A DNA stretch of 64,000 nucleotides from Parapedobacter sp051400755. GTDB taxonomy: Bacteria; Bacteroidota; Bacteroidia; Sphingobacteriales; Sphingobacteriaceae. The translations under genes and the position numbers were made by a program. A model generated the notes under the pieces. The model did no database searches. It had not been told where the DNA came from and saw only the letters and a list, made by a program, of their open reading frames with translations. Shown here one piece after another: positions 52,840 through 61,826 of the stretch. Each line of letters opens with the position of its first letter. The stretch's first letter is position 1. The stretch lies in NCBI RefSeq assembly GCF_051400755.1, contig NZ_JBLFFL010000004.1, positions 299,603 through 363,602 of the forward strand. Direction: 5' to 3'.

Positions 52840-54147
52840 ATGCACATGTTAAAACAAGCACTCCATAATCTAAAAATTAATGCCCTCAACGAAATGCAGC
52901 AGGCCGCTATCCAAGCAGCTGAAGCGCGTGATGTCGTACTGCTTTCGCCCACGGGTTCCGGGAAGACGCTGGGCTTTTTATTGCCGCTGCTCCAGTTACT
53001 GGATGCCCATATCCCCACTGTTCAGGCGCTGATCGTCGTGCCTTCGCGTGAACTTGCATTGCAAATCGAACAGGTTTTCAAAGCCATGGGCACTGGTTTC
53101 AAAGTGAACTGCTGCTACGGCGGACATCCGGTCAATATCGAAATCAACAACCTGTCGCAACCACCGGCCGTGCTCATCGGTACGCCCGGCCGTCTTGCGC
53201 ATCACCTGCGCCGCAAAACGTTCGACACGGGTACGGTGAGCACCTTGATTCTGGATGAATTTGACAAGGCACTGGAATTTGGCTTTCAGGAAGACATGGC
53301 CTACATCATCAAGCAATTGCCGGCGATCAACAAACGCATGCTCACCTCCGCCACGCAGATGGACGATATTCCGGCGTTTACCGGCATTAGCGATCCGAAG
53401 ACACTCAATTACCTATCGCACGTGGCATCCGCTCCTAACCTGACGCAAAAGGCAGTGATTGCCGAAGCTGCCGATAAACTGGATGCCTTGTTTGCACTGA
53501 TCTGTAAAATAAGCGACAAGCCCACACTGGTTTTTTGCAATCACCGCGAAGCGGTGGAACGCATCAGCGACCTGCTATGGGACCGGGATCTGCCGCACGA
53601 CATCTTCCACGGGGGCATGGAACAGGACGACCGCGAGCGGGCATTGCTCAAATTCAGGAATGGCAGCCATCGCATATTGATCACGACCGACCTGGCCTCG
53701 CGCGGCCTGGACATCCCTGAAATCGAGCATGTGGTACACTATCAGCTGCCGCATAATGAAGAGGCATTTTTGCACCGTAACGGACGTACGGCAAGAATGC
53801 ATGCTACCGGCACATCCTACCTGTTTTTGACGCCGGGTGAAAAGCCAGCTTATCTAAAGGAATTGCCGGAAAAAGAAGATTTACCGGAAAACCCCAGCAT
53901 CCCCCAACCGGCTGACTGGATTACGCTTTATATTGCTGCCGGTAAAAAAGAAAAAGTAAACAAGGTGGATATCGTCGGGTTATTACTGCAAAAAGGCGCG
54001 CTCGCTAAAGACGACCTTGGGTTAATCGAGGTATTGGACCACTCGGCCTATGCCGCCGTGAAACGCGACGAGATTGAGCGGGTTGTACAGCTGGTCAAAA
54101 ACGAAAAGATTAAAGGCAAAAAAGTTAAAATAGAAATTTCAAGGTAA
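52840..54147 (+). CDS. DEAD-box family ATP-dependent RNA helicase, DbpA-like
   Basis: A 435-residue helicase. Motif I is SPTGSGKTLGF, motif II reads DEFD in place of DEAD, motif III is SAT, motif V TTDLASRGLDIPE and motif VI HRNGRTAR. The last ~65 residues (KVDIVGLLLQKGALAKDDLG onward) resemble the DbpA RNA-binding domain, which directs related helicases to 23S rRNA during ribosome assembly. The DEFD variant is the only departure from the core motifs. The start at 52840 fits the promoter position and removes an untypical 21-residue extension. Confidence 0.9.
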   Translation: MHMLKQALHNLKINALNEMQQAAIQAAEARDVVLLSPTGSGKTLGFLLPLLQLLDAHIPTVQALIVVPSRELALQIEQVFKAMGTGFKVNCCYGGHPVNIEINNLSQPPAVLIGTPGRLAHHLRRKTFDTGTVSTLILDEFDKALEFGFQEDMAYIIKQLPAINKRMLTSATQMDDIPAFTGISDPKTLNYLSHVASAPNLTQKAVIAEAADKLDALFALICKISDKPTLVFCNHREAVERISDLLWDRDLPHDIFHGGMEQDDRERALLKFRNGSHRILITTDLASRGLDIPEIEHVVHYQLPHNEEAFLHRNGRTARMHATGTSYLFLTPGEKPAYLKELPEKEDLPENPSIPQPADWITLYIAAGKKEKVNKVDIVGLLLQKGALAKDDLGLIEVLDHSAYAAVKRDEIERVVQLVKNEKIKGKKVKIEISR

Positions 54148-54160
54148 TTGCATTCATACC

Positions 54161-54388
54161 ATGAGCAATAATGATATCATGAAAAAACTCCGGGTGGCGT
54201 TGAAAATGACCGATGATGACATTGTCGCCGTATTGGCATTGGTGGATTTCAGGGTGACCAAGACCGAACTCAGCGCGATATTCCGCAAAGAAGACCACCC
54301 CAACTTTAAACCCTGCGGCGATCAGCTGCTCCGCAACTTTTTGAACGGATTGATCATTTACAAACGCGGACGCAAGCCATCGGCTTAA
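54161..54388 (+). CDS. DUF1456 family protein (single repeat)
   Basis: A 75-residue protein carrying one DUF1456 repeat: NNDIMKKLRVALKMTDDDIV, then RVTKTELSAIFRKEDHPNFK and RNFLNGLI. Better-known members such as E. coli YehS have two repeats and about twice this length. The function is unknown. It begins 13 bases after the helicase gene and is probably co-transcribed with it. Confidence 0.85.
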   Translation: MSNNDIMKKLRVALKMTDDDIVAVLALVDFRVTKTELSAIFRKEDHPNFKPCGDQLLRNFLNGLIIYKRGRKPSA

Positions 54389-54390
54389 AA

Positions 54391-54924
54391 CTATTGCGCC
54401 GTCTGGAGACCGGGGTTGCGCTTCAACAGCAGCGCGCTGATCAGTGCGATGACCAAGCCAATGGGGAAGACTTCAGCATAGGTGATCAGTACCACCATCA
54501 GCGGGTTTTTGTACAGCTCCTTAAAGTCTGCCATTTCCGCAGTCTTCTTAGCTAATTCCGCAGCGGTAGCACCATCCGATTTAGCCGTCCGCAACACATA
54601 ATCGGTATACACGTCCATGAAATCGGGAACAAAGCTGTAGTAATATACCAACCACACCAGCACGTAAATCGTGGATGCCACGAAGGCGATCCACAATCCG
54701 GCTTTGAACGCCTTGCCAAACGTGATGAAGCCACCAAGGTATTTGTTGCGGTAATTCCTCACCCCAATGAAAATAAACGAAAATGCGACCACCATGGCGG
54801 TATAGCCCATGATGGCATTGCCCTTGAAATCTTCGCTATTGTAGCACATCTGGACACTCCACACCATCATCGTGGTGATGATCGCGCCCGAAATCAGTCC
54901 GAATACAATTGCCGTTCTGTTCAT
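54391..54924 (-). CDS. DUF4199 family membrane protein
   Basis: A 177-residue inner-membrane protein with four hydrophobic helices (AIVFGLISGAIITTMMVWSV; YTAMVVAFSFIFIGVRNYR; FKAGLWIAFVASTIYVLVWL; LMVVLITYAEVFPIGLVIAL) and the conserved IGVRNYRNKYxGGxITFGKAF loop of DUF4199. Its function is unknown. It lies 107 bases after a small membrane-bound LuxR-type regulator on the same strand, a frequent pairing in this phylum. Confidence 0.85.
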   Translation of the reverse strand: MNRTAIVFGLISGAIITTMMVWSVQMCYNSEDFKGNAIMGYTAMVVAFSFIFIGVRNYRNKYLGGFITFGKAFKAGLWIAFVASTIYVLVWLVYYYSFVPDFMDVYTDYVLRTAKSDGATAAELAKKTAEMADFKELYKNPLMVVLITYAEVFPIGLVIALISALLLKRNPGLQTAQ

Positions 54925-55031
54925 AACTTGTTATTGTTGTTGTACAAAGGTGGATGCTTCCGTCGACTTCTGCCTCATACTTTTAGGTGATTTTCATAAA
55001 AACAGCTGTTCTCATCCTTAAGGATGACCCA

Positions 55032-55502
55032 TCAGCGAGGCAGGATGCCCATCTTCTTGGCCTTATCCACCGCTTGCGTGCGCCGTTTTACTTCCATTTT
55101 TTCAAAGACCCGGGAGGTGTGGGTTTTGACCGTATTCAAGGAGACGAACAAGCGTGCAGCAATCTCCTGGTTACTCAAGCCCTCAGCCATCAGCTGCAGG
55201 ACGTCCATTTCGCGGTTGCTCAGCCCAAGGCGTGCAATCGCTTCTTCATTCAACACAAAATCATGGTTAGCCGTCACCGCTCTCTCTACCACGACTGTCC
55301 TTACGTTGGGCCTGGCCAATTTCAGTGCCAGCCAGATACCCAAGCCGGTAAAGATGAGCGCGATGAAGCCCACATAAATCTCAAAATAATGATTGATCAC
55401 AATGAAACGCAGCTTCAGCCATTGCAGGAGAAACAGCAGTATCGCCATTGATATTCCATAAATCAATGCCGTTCGATATTTTGCAATGCGGTGTGTGGAC
55501 AT
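55032..55502 (-). CDS. Membrane-anchored LuxR-type transcriptional regulator
   Basis: A 156-residue protein: two membrane helices (ALIYGISMAILLFLLQWLKL and FEIYVGFIALIFTGLGIWLA) joined to a C-terminal LuxR/GerE helix-turn-helix (LSNREMDVLQLMAEGLSNQE, then IAARLFVSLNTVKTHTSRVF). There is no receiver domain, so it is not a classical response regulator; it probably signals from the membrane. The start is the ATG at 55502. Its 5' region faces the divergent fructosamine kinase gene. Confidence 0.85.
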   Translation of the reverse strand: MSTHRIAKYRTALIYGISMAILLFLLQWLKLRFIVINHYFEIYVGFIALIFTGLGIWLALKLARPNVRTVVVERAVTANHDFVLNEEAIARLGLSNREMDVLQLMAEGLSNQEIAARLFVSLNTVKTHTSRVFEKMEVKRRTQAVDKAKKMGILPR

Positions 55503-55579
55503 CAATCAGTCACTTTCTCACAAAACTAAAAAATTGCATGGAACTCTGGATGATTTCGGTGATATCCTTATTTTGCAGC

Positions 55580-56467
55580 ATGATCTTGTCCCAATCACTT
55601 ATGCAGGCGCTGGAGATCGCGCTGAAGGACGTGGCACCGCGTGACTACCGGGTTCAGTCCTTCGCACCCATCAGTGGCGGCAACGTCAACCGGGCTTTTC
55701 AGCTTAGTAACCGGCAGGGCCGATACCTGGTCAAGACGAACGGCGATCCCCAAGCCATGTACATGTTCCTCACCGAATCCAAGGGACTGACATTGCTGCG
55801 GGAAGCTACAGCAGCCATACATGTGCCCCAACCGCTAACGGTAGGCCATGCTGACGGTGAGGCGTTTCTGCTGATGGCTTGGGTCGATGCAGGCGACAAG
55901 CAGCAACCAGCGGCACAGGAGGCGCTGGGCAGGCTGCTGGCTACCCTGCATCAGCGACACGGAACTACTTATGGACTAGACCACGACAATTTTATCGCCC
56001 GCTTGCCGCAGGACAATACTCCTTCAACTGATTGGACGGACTTTTTTATCAGCCAGCGGCTGCAAAAACAGCTGGATATGGCAGGTGAGCAACTTGATGC
56101 CGGTTTGCGGAAGCAGTTTGACCGGTTGTTTCTTCGCGTTGCCGAGTTGTATCCCCAAGAGCTACCAGCGCTCCTGCATGGCGACCTGCGGAGCGACAAC
56201 TACCTGATCGATGCCACGGGCCAGCCCCTATTGATCGATCCCGCGGTTTATTATGGTCATCGGGAAGTCGACATTGCCATGACCAAGCTATTCGGTGGAT
56301 TTTCCGATCGGTTTTATGCCGCTTACGACGAGGTTTACCCGTTGCAGCCGGATTGGGAGGCACGTGTCGACTTGTGGAACCTCTATCCCCTGCTGGTACA
56401 TGTCAACCTATTTGGAAACGCCTATCTCGGTCCGCTACGGCAAGCATTGAGCAAGTACTTGTCATAA
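55580..56467 (+). CDS. Fructosamine kinase family protein
   Basis: A 295-residue kinase-like protein of the fructosamine/ketosamine-3-kinase family (phosphotransferase fold). It has FAPISGGNVNRAFQLSNRQG as the nucleotide loop, the catalytic LLHGDLRSDNYL block and the metal-binding LIDPAVYYGHREVDIAM. Such enzymes phosphorylate sugars attached to protein amino groups, which then detach. The start could be the ATG at 55580 or at 55601; an upstream frame to 55448 adds untypical sequence. Confidence 0.87.
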   Translation: MILSQSLMQALEIALKDVAPRDYRVQSFAPISGGNVNRAFQLSNRQGRYLVKTNGDPQAMYMFLTESKGLTLLREATAAIHVPQPLTVGHADGEAFLLMAWVDAGDKQQPAAQEALGRLLATLHQRHGTTYGLDHDNFIARLPQDNTPSTDWTDFFISQRLQKQLDMAGEQLDAGLRKQFDRLFLRVAELYPQELPALLHGDLRSDNYLIDATGQPLLIDPAVYYGHREVDIAMTKLFGGFSDRFYAAYDEVYPLQPDWEARVDLWNLYPLLVHVNLFGNAYLGPLRQALSKYLS

Positions 56468-56474
56468 TTTTACT

Positions 56475-56482
56475 TACCTTTG
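56475..56482 (+). promoter_or_regulatory. -7 promoter element of ychF
   Basis: TACCTTTG is a full match to TAnnTTTG, 23 bases before the ychF start codon. No good -33 element is seen. Confidence 0.5.
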
Positions 56483-56504
56483 CACCGTTTTAAAAAAAAG
56501 TTTC

Positions 56505-57605
56505 ATGGCATTACAATGCGGCATCGTAGGCCTACCGAATGTAGGCAAATCCACTTTATTCAACTGCCTTTCCAACGCCAAAGCGCAGGCGGCTAATTTC
56601 CCCTTTTGCACCATTGAACCCAATGTGGGTGTCATCACGGTGCCGGACGAACGGTTGAATAAGCTGGCAGAATTGGTAAAACCGCAACGCGTGGTGCCCA
56701 ATACGATCGAAATCGTGGACATCGCTGGCTTGGTAAAGGGTGCCAGTAAAGGCGAAGGCCTGGGCAACCAGTTCCTGGGCAATATCCGTAACACCGATGC
56801 CATCATCCACGTACTGCGCTGCTTCGACGACGGCAATGTCATACATGTAGACGGGTCTGTGGATCCCGTGCGGGATAAGGAGATCATCGACACCGAATTG
56901 CAGCTGAAAGACCTGGACACGGTGATCAAACGGCTCCAGAAGGTTGAAAAGCAGGCCAAAACCGGAGGCGACAAAGAAGCGAAACGGACGTACGAAATCC
57001 TGTCTGTTGTAAAAAACCACCTCGAATCGGGCAAGTCTGCCCGTACCGCGCCGATTGAAAAGGAAGACTTTGAGTTTATCAGCGACCTCGCCCTGCTGAC
57101 AGTAAAACCCATTCTGTATGTCTGCAACGTGGACGAGGCTTCGGTCAACACCGGCAATGCATATGTCGACCGCGTGCGGGAGGCCGTGAAAGACGAAGAT
57201 GCCGAAGTGCTGGTCATCTCTGCGCAGATCGAATCAGAAATCGCCCAATTGGACAGCTACGAAGAGCGGCAGCTCTTTCTGGAGGATCTCGGCCTCACCG
57301 AATCGGGCGTCAACAAGCTGATCCTGGCCGCGTATCGGCTGTTAAACCTGGCCACATATTTTACGGCCGGGGTACAGGAAGTACGGGCATGGACCATCGA
57401 AACCGGTTTCACAGCCCCGCAGGCCGCAGGCGTCATCCATACTGATTTTGAAAAAGGCTTCATCCGTGCAGAGGTCATCAAGTACGGGGATTTTGTCAAA
57501 TATGGCTCAGAAGCGGCGGTAAAAGAAGCTGGCAAATTAGGCGTGGAAGGCAAGACCTACATCGTGCAAGACGGCGACGTTATGCATTTCCGGTTTAATG
57601 TGTAA
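56505..57605 (+). CDS. ychF: Redox-regulated ATPase YchF
   Basis: A 366-residue Obg-related P-loop protein that binds ATP rather than GTP. G1 is GLPNVGKSTLF near residue 8, G3 is DIAGLVKGASKGEGLGNQFL, and NVDE stands in place of the usual NKxD, the YchF hallmark. The C-terminal TGS-like domain (VRAWTIETGFTAPQAAGVIH, FEKGFIRAEVI) is complete. It associates with ribosomes. Confidence 0.96.
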   Translation: MALQCGIVGLPNVGKSTLFNCLSNAKAQAANFPFCTIEPNVGVITVPDERLNKLAELVKPQRVVPNTIEIVDIAGLVKGASKGEGLGNQFLGNIRNTDAIIHVLRCFDDGNVIHVDGSVDPVRDKEIIDTELQLKDLDTVIKRLQKVEKQAKTGGDKEAKRTYEILSVVKNHLESGKSARTAPIEKEDFEFISDLALLTVKPILYVCNVDEASVNTGNAYVDRVREAVKDEDAEVLVISAQIESEIAQLDSYEERQLFLEDLGLTESGVNKLILAAYRLLNLATYFTAGVQEVRAWTIETGFTAPQAAGVIHTDFEKGFIRAEVIKYGDFVKYGSEAAVKEAGKLGVEGKTYIVQDGDVMHFRFNV

Positions 57606-57663
57606 TATACTCGTCAATTATTTTAAAATCTGTTTTAGCCGTTTCTATAAATCTGCTTTAGCT

Positions 57664-58233
57664 TTATTTATTCGGCTTTTTGGCGCGTAGGCGACTTAGG
57701 CTTTGCGGCTCGATTCCCATATAAGAGGCGAGGTCGTATTGGTGCATATTTTGGACAATATCCGGATTGGTATTACTCAAATATTCATAGTACGAATGTG
57801 CATCCTGGCTGATCAGATCCGTAATCCGCTGCTGGCATTTAACTAACAGTTCAAATACCAGCTTTTGATACAGGTCCTGTACGGCGGGAAATTGCTTTGA
57901 GGCTTCCTTAAAACCATCCTTCGAAATTTCATATGCCTCTGTGCGTTCCGTAGCTTTCAGATATTCGTCAGTAGCGATTTGATTTTGAAAACTGGCTAAA
58001 CAGGTGATGAACTCCGAGGACAACGCCAAATGCCGCGTCACCGCTTTTCTGTCTGTCATATGTCCCAATATTACACTTCCTGTTTCTATGAAATAGATAC
58101 GCTTTGCTATACGTCCGGGGGCAAGGAGGTATTCGTTTTTTTTGTATACTTTCTTTTTGAAATAATTACATAGGGACGATACACTGCTATCCGAAAATCC
58201 GGCCATTGAGAATTTTTTTTTTAGGTTTTCCAT
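57664..58233 (-). CDS. Crp/Fnr family transcriptional regulator
   Basis: A 189-residue regulator with an N-terminal cyclic-nucleotide-binding-like domain (ILGHMTDRKAVTRHLALSSE) and a short C-terminal helix-turn-helix (MHQYDLASYMGIEPQSLSRL) ending in RAKKPNK. Many such Bacteroidota proteins do not bind cAMP; the ligand is unknown. It lies upstream of, and codirectional with, nothing obvious, but its neighbour on the same strand is a TonB receptor gene. Confidence 0.85.
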   Translation of the reverse strand: MENLKKKFSMAGFSDSSVSSLCNYFKKKVYKKNEYLLAPGRIAKRIYFIETGSVILGHMTDRKAVTRHLALSSEFITCLASFQNQIATDEYLKATERTEAYEISKDGFKEASKQFPAVQDLYQKLVFELLVKCQQRITDLISQDAHSYYEYLSNTNPDIVQNMHQYDLASYMGIEPQSLSRLRAKKPNK

Positions 58234-58343
58234 GCCAAGATATTTTTATTCCAGAACAATGCCTAATAAAGCGACGATCTTCCAAAGCAAATATAAAAAA
58301 TATCTTGATTAAGATTTTGTCCATTACGATTGTTTTTCACCGC

Positions 58344-60722
58344 CTAAAACTGCATCCTGTATCCAAAGTCAGGGAAAAAACCGATCTGGTTTATTTGATC
58401 GACATTATTGGAGAGCCGGTTGTAACGGTTTACAAACACGTTATTATTATTTGTAATGTTCTGCAGGTCGAGGTAAAACCGATGGGAAAGCTTCCTTTTT
58501 TTGCTGTTCACGTTTATGCCGAATTTGAAATCGACTCTGAAGTAGGGTGAGTACTGCGCTGAAAATGCGAGATCGTCCCTAAGCACCTCGAATCCGGCAG
58601 CTGAAGAGGCTTCTAAATCTACCGGAGTATACCGCCTGCCCCCTGCTGTGGACAACCTGGTGTCAAAGAATAACGAGTTTCTTCCTTGCTTCCCCAACCT
58701 GAATTCTCTGCCACCAAGTGCATTCACCACATATCCGTTGTTGAAAGGCGAATCGCGTTCGACGCCGTCGCTTGCGATATATTTTGCTTCAAAGACAGAA
58801 GCAGTCAACAGCCCGTAATACCCTTTACTGAAGAACTTTTCCAGGGTAAATTCTATACCGCTGTTATTTCCGGTTCCCACGCTTACCAAGCCTGTTTTAT
58901 CTATGGAGAAACCAAAATCCGCACCTTCCGTAAGGGTAGAATAACTGCTGGGACGAGCTTCCACGGCCGCCCTGTCTATGTCCTGATAATAGGTTTCCAA
59001 TTTGACCCGCCAGTCCTGCCCCAACCTGATGTCATAGCCCAATACATAGTGCCTGCTCCGGACCAAATCGAGTTGCCTGTTCGTCTGTAGGCGTATGCCG
59101 TTAATATCTTCACTTAGCAACAATATGGGCGGAGGTACGTTTTGGTGGTGCAGGCCATAGCCTATGTTGATGGACTGCCCATTGCGAATGTTCCAGGACA
59201 GTGAAGCTCTGGGTTCGGCTACCAGTTCGTTGTTGAGCGAAAAATACTGTCCGTGCAGCCCGGCATTCAAGGTAAATTTTTCCGACAACCGATACTGTCC
59301 CTGAATGTAGGGTTGGAAAACAGAAAAGCCCTCATCGCTATCTCTTAACTGTACGAAGTCCGGATAACCGTCGCTGTCGGCGTCTTCCTGCCTGAAACGA
59401 GTGCTATGGCTGGCATCAAGGCCATAAAGCTCGTATAAAGCCCCGACAGCGTACGAAAGACGGCTGCTTATCTTGGAATTGTAAAGGGAGGAAAATATGA
59501 ACCGAGTCTCGCTGTTGTCTTCATATACGTATTCCAAGGTTGTATCGTTTGGCGAGCCATAGTGGAATATCCTTTCTCCGCGGACCGTATTTCCGGAAAT
59601 GGTGCCCGCTAAGATCGTACGGACAGATGCGTGTCCGTTGATTTCCAGGATATTTTTCACTCCAAGCACCCCGAACCGCGATGTGACCAATGTATTCTCA
59701 TCCGGAGCAGCAAAGAGGTCGCTTTCATCAATTTCACTGCCAAGGAAATCAATATCCGAAGTACCTCCGATTCCGAACACCGAAAACTTCCCCCATGCGG
59801 TCCCGCCAAAGTCAAGGTTAAACGCAATGTCCCTGTAATTAGGCGTAGCGTTTGTCGTTCCTCCCGCACCGATCAGCCCAACGAAGCCATACCTTCCGGC
59901 AGCCAGAAACGAACCGCCTTTTTTGCCTAAAGGTCCCTCGGCCATGGCCTCTATGCCTGTCAATGCACCCAGTGAAACTGTATATTCGAAATCATCCGTA
60001 TTGCCTTTCCGGAAGCCAATGTCAAAGACCCCTCCCAAGGCATTGCCGTACTCGGCCGGAAAGGCAGAAGTGAGAAAGTCCGAATTGGCCATGACGTTGG
60101 CATTGAGGGCTGAGACAGGGCTGCCGGTCGTACCCAAGGTGGAAAAATGGTTTGGGCTGGGAACCGGGATACCCTCGATGCGCCAAAGCAACGCCGAAGG
60201 CGAATTTCCTCTTACCACGATGTCATTGCGGCTGTCATCCGGCGTGGAAACCCCCGAAAAGTTGCTGGCAAGCCGGGCTACGTCACTTCTTCCTCCGGAA
60301 TACCGGGTAATCTCTTCCACCGCAACCTGTCTGGCCGAGACAATTGCCATCTTGTTCAAGGGCCTGTCCTTGCCCGCCCCCATAGTTATGACGACTTCAT
60401 CCAGGCTATTGTAGCTTTCTGTGAGCTTTGTGTCAGCCACAGCTTCCTTGCCCGCAACCACATCGACATTGAATATGGTGGTAGACAGATAGCCGAGATG
60501 CGCGACGATGAGTGCGTGCCGACCAAGCGGTACACCGTTCAGTCGGTAGCTCCCGTGGTTGTCAGACTGGGCGCTGAATGTGCTGTCGCCCACGACCTTA
60601 ATGGTCGCACCCGTTATCGGCAGGTCTGATGCATTGTCTACGATTCTACCCCTGATATTGCCTGTTTGACCCTGTGCCGTGGAATAGAAAAAGCCAACTA
60701 ACACCACTACGTATTTTATCAT
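58344..60722 (-). CDS. TonB-dependent receptor with carboxypeptidase-like domain
   Basis: A 792-residue outer-membrane protein: signal peptide ending STAQGQ, carboxypeptidase-regulatory-like domain (IRGRIVDNASDLPITGATIK), then a plug with VEEITRYSGGRSDVARLASN and IVVRGNSPSALLWRIEGIPV. The barrel ends IGFFPDFGYRMQF. The plug lacks the siderophore-receptor signature seen in the other two receptors, and no SusD partner is present, so the substrate is open. It follows a small outer-membrane protein gene by eight bases. Confidence 0.88.
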   Translation of the reverse strand: MIKYVVVLVGFFYSTAQGQTGNIRGRIVDNASDLPITGATIKVVGDSTFSAQSDNHGSYRLNGVPLGRHALIVAHLGYLSTTIFNVDVVAGKEAVADTKLTESYNSLDEVVITMGAGKDRPLNKMAIVSARQVAVEEITRYSGGRSDVARLASNFSGVSTPDDSRNDIVVRGNSPSALLWRIEGIPVPSPNHFSTLGTTGSPVSALNANVMANSDFLTSAFPAEYGNALGGVFDIGFRKGNTDDFEYTVSLGALTGIEAMAEGPLGKKGGSFLAAGRYGFVGLIGAGGTTNATPNYRDIAFNLDFGGTAWGKFSVFGIGGTSDIDFLGSEIDESDLFAAPDENTLVTSRFGVLGVKNILEINGHASVRTILAGTISGNTVRGERIFHYGSPNDTTLEYVYEDNSETRFIFSSLYNSKISSRLSYAVGALYELYGLDASHSTRFRQEDADSDGYPDFVQLRDSDEGFSVFQPYIQGQYRLSEKFTLNAGLHGQYFSLNNELVAEPRASLSWNIRNGQSINIGYGLHHQNVPPPILLLSEDINGIRLQTNRQLDLVRSRHYVLGYDIRLGQDWRVKLETYYQDIDRAAVEARPSSYSTLTEGADFGFSIDKTGLVSVGTGNNSGIEFTLEKFFSKGYYGLLTASVFEAKYIASDGVERDSPFNNGYVVNALGGREFRLGKQGRNSLFFDTRLSTAGGRRYTPVDLEASSAAGFEVLRDDLAFSAQYSPYFRVDFKFGINVNSKKRKLSHRFYLDLQNITNNNNVFVNRYNRLSNNVDQINQIGFFPDFGYRMQF

Positions 60723-60730
60723 GGTGCGGA

Positions 60731-61339
60731 TTATTTCTTCCTGAAATCAAATTTCCATCCGATGGCAAAGCTCGGTGTTACGAACGCAGGTCTTATCCGG
60801 AAGTTATCTCCACTGGCGAAATGCTGTTCTTCCGGCCTGGAAATGATAAGGGCCGCCGTAGCTTTCGGTAACGCGTAAAAACCGGATCTATTCCAAGGAT
60901 ACCATATATAGCCGATGGAAGGCGCAACGAAGCCGTTTGTGTTTGAAATAGATATCTCGTTCTGTGAAACCGTAAACTCTTCCACCCCGATGCCTATTTC
61001 GCCGAAGAATCCTTCACCATGTCTGGAAAAATGGTATCTTGTCAATGCGCTTGCGATCCAATCCAGGTGAATATCCATATTATCGAAATTATCGCCCGTG
61101 AACAGTATTTCCTTCGTATTGCCATTGATATTATGGCTGGCAACCAACAGACCAAAACTGAATTTGGTTTTTTGGGGGTGGTAGTAAAGGGCTAAATCGT
61201 ATCCTGATTGCAAATACGTGGTTACTCTGGCCTCCACTGCAATACCGGACTCCCGGTAAGGGCTTTCCTGAGCTGATAATTCCTGCTGAACGAAAATAAG
61301 CGCAGCGAAAACAAAGACGATGTTTTTTGTAGCTTTCAT
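60731..61339 (-). CDS. Hypothetical outer-membrane protein
   Basis: A 202-residue exported protein with signal peptide (cleavage near ELSAQ) and amphipathic strands with aromatic ends (TYLQSGYDLALYYHP, FFGEIGIGVEEFTV, PSFAIGWKFDF). No family was recognised. It is the first gene of a two-gene operon with a TonB receptor, so it may be an accessory barrel or a transport partner. A consensus -7 element is 26 bases upstream. Confidence 0.65.
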   Translation of the reverse strand: MKATKNIVFVFAALIFVQQELSAQESPYRESGIAVEARVTTYLQSGYDLALYYHPQKTKFSFGLLVASHNINGNTKEILFTGDNFDNMDIHLDWIASALTRYHFSRHGEGFFGEIGIGVEEFTVSQNEISISNTNGFVAPSIGYIWYPWNRSGFYALPKATAALIISRPEEQHFASGDNFRIRPAFVTPSFAIGWKFDFRKK

Positions 61340-61364
61340 AATACTGACCTGTTTAATGTTGGTT

Positions 61365-61372
61365 CAAAAGTA
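61365..61372 (-). promoter_or_regulatory. -7 promoter element of the receptor operon
   Basis: The minus strand reads TACTTTTG, a full TAnnTTTG match, 26 bases before the start codon at 61339. No clear -33 element is visible. Confidence 0.45.
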
Positions 61373-61379
61373 GGCCGGA

Positions 61380-61529
61380 TCAAACGCGGGAAAAATCACA
61401 TTTGTTAAGAATTGTCCGAATTACTTTACTTCTGGCAGCTTGGATAACATGCGGGTCTGACACGTCGTATACCCGAAGCCCGGCATTAAACCAGGTCATG
61501 TAAAACAAATAGTTGACCTGATCATCTAC
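61380..61529 (-). pseudogene. Fragment of an LVIVD-repeat protein
   Basis: An open stretch of about 49 codons without its own start reads QVNYLFYMTWFNAGLRVYDV followed by SDPHVIQAARSK and a stop. The FNAGLRVYDVSDPH core is the signature of LVIVD-repeat proteins. Only this piece is left, joined directly to the end of the truncated AraC-type fragment. Confidence 0.65.
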
Positions 61530-61782
61530 CTACATATCCCGTAGGTTCGATATAAAAAGGTTCGATGGTTTGGCCAAGCACCAGGGCCCGGGGTTGGAGG
61601 ATAAATTCATTCTCGGAAGTGCATCGCTTGATGTCATCGCCAAGGGTGAAAGCCATTTCGATGCAACCATCGGGAATGATCCGCTGCCTTTGCGAATCTG
61701 TATCGGCCGGAACTTCCAGCGTCCAATAGCATTTCACAAGCGGTGCCAGATCCGGATGTGGTTGAAATGTTTGATAGTTCAT
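61522..61782 (-). pseudogene. Truncated AraC-type regulator (DUF6597 domain only)
   Basis: 86 codons equivalent to the first third of the intact regulator at 62353-63159: MNYQTFQPHPDLAPLVKCYW against MNYQLFEPSKVLSPLVKCYW, continuing to IEPTGYVGR and a stop. The sensor remainder and the whole DNA-binding domain are absent, so it is a gene fragment, probably from duplication followed by deletion. Confidence 0.75.
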
Positions 61783-61826
61783 TGCTTTTTTCGCCCCTGG
61801 CTAAATTACAAAAAAGCCAATGCACT

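Noticed and set aside
61522..61782. Short AraC-type gene considered as an intact small sensor protein
   Set aside because: It stops in the middle of the DUF6597 domain relative to the intact paralogue and runs into an unrelated gene fragment, so it is a remnant.
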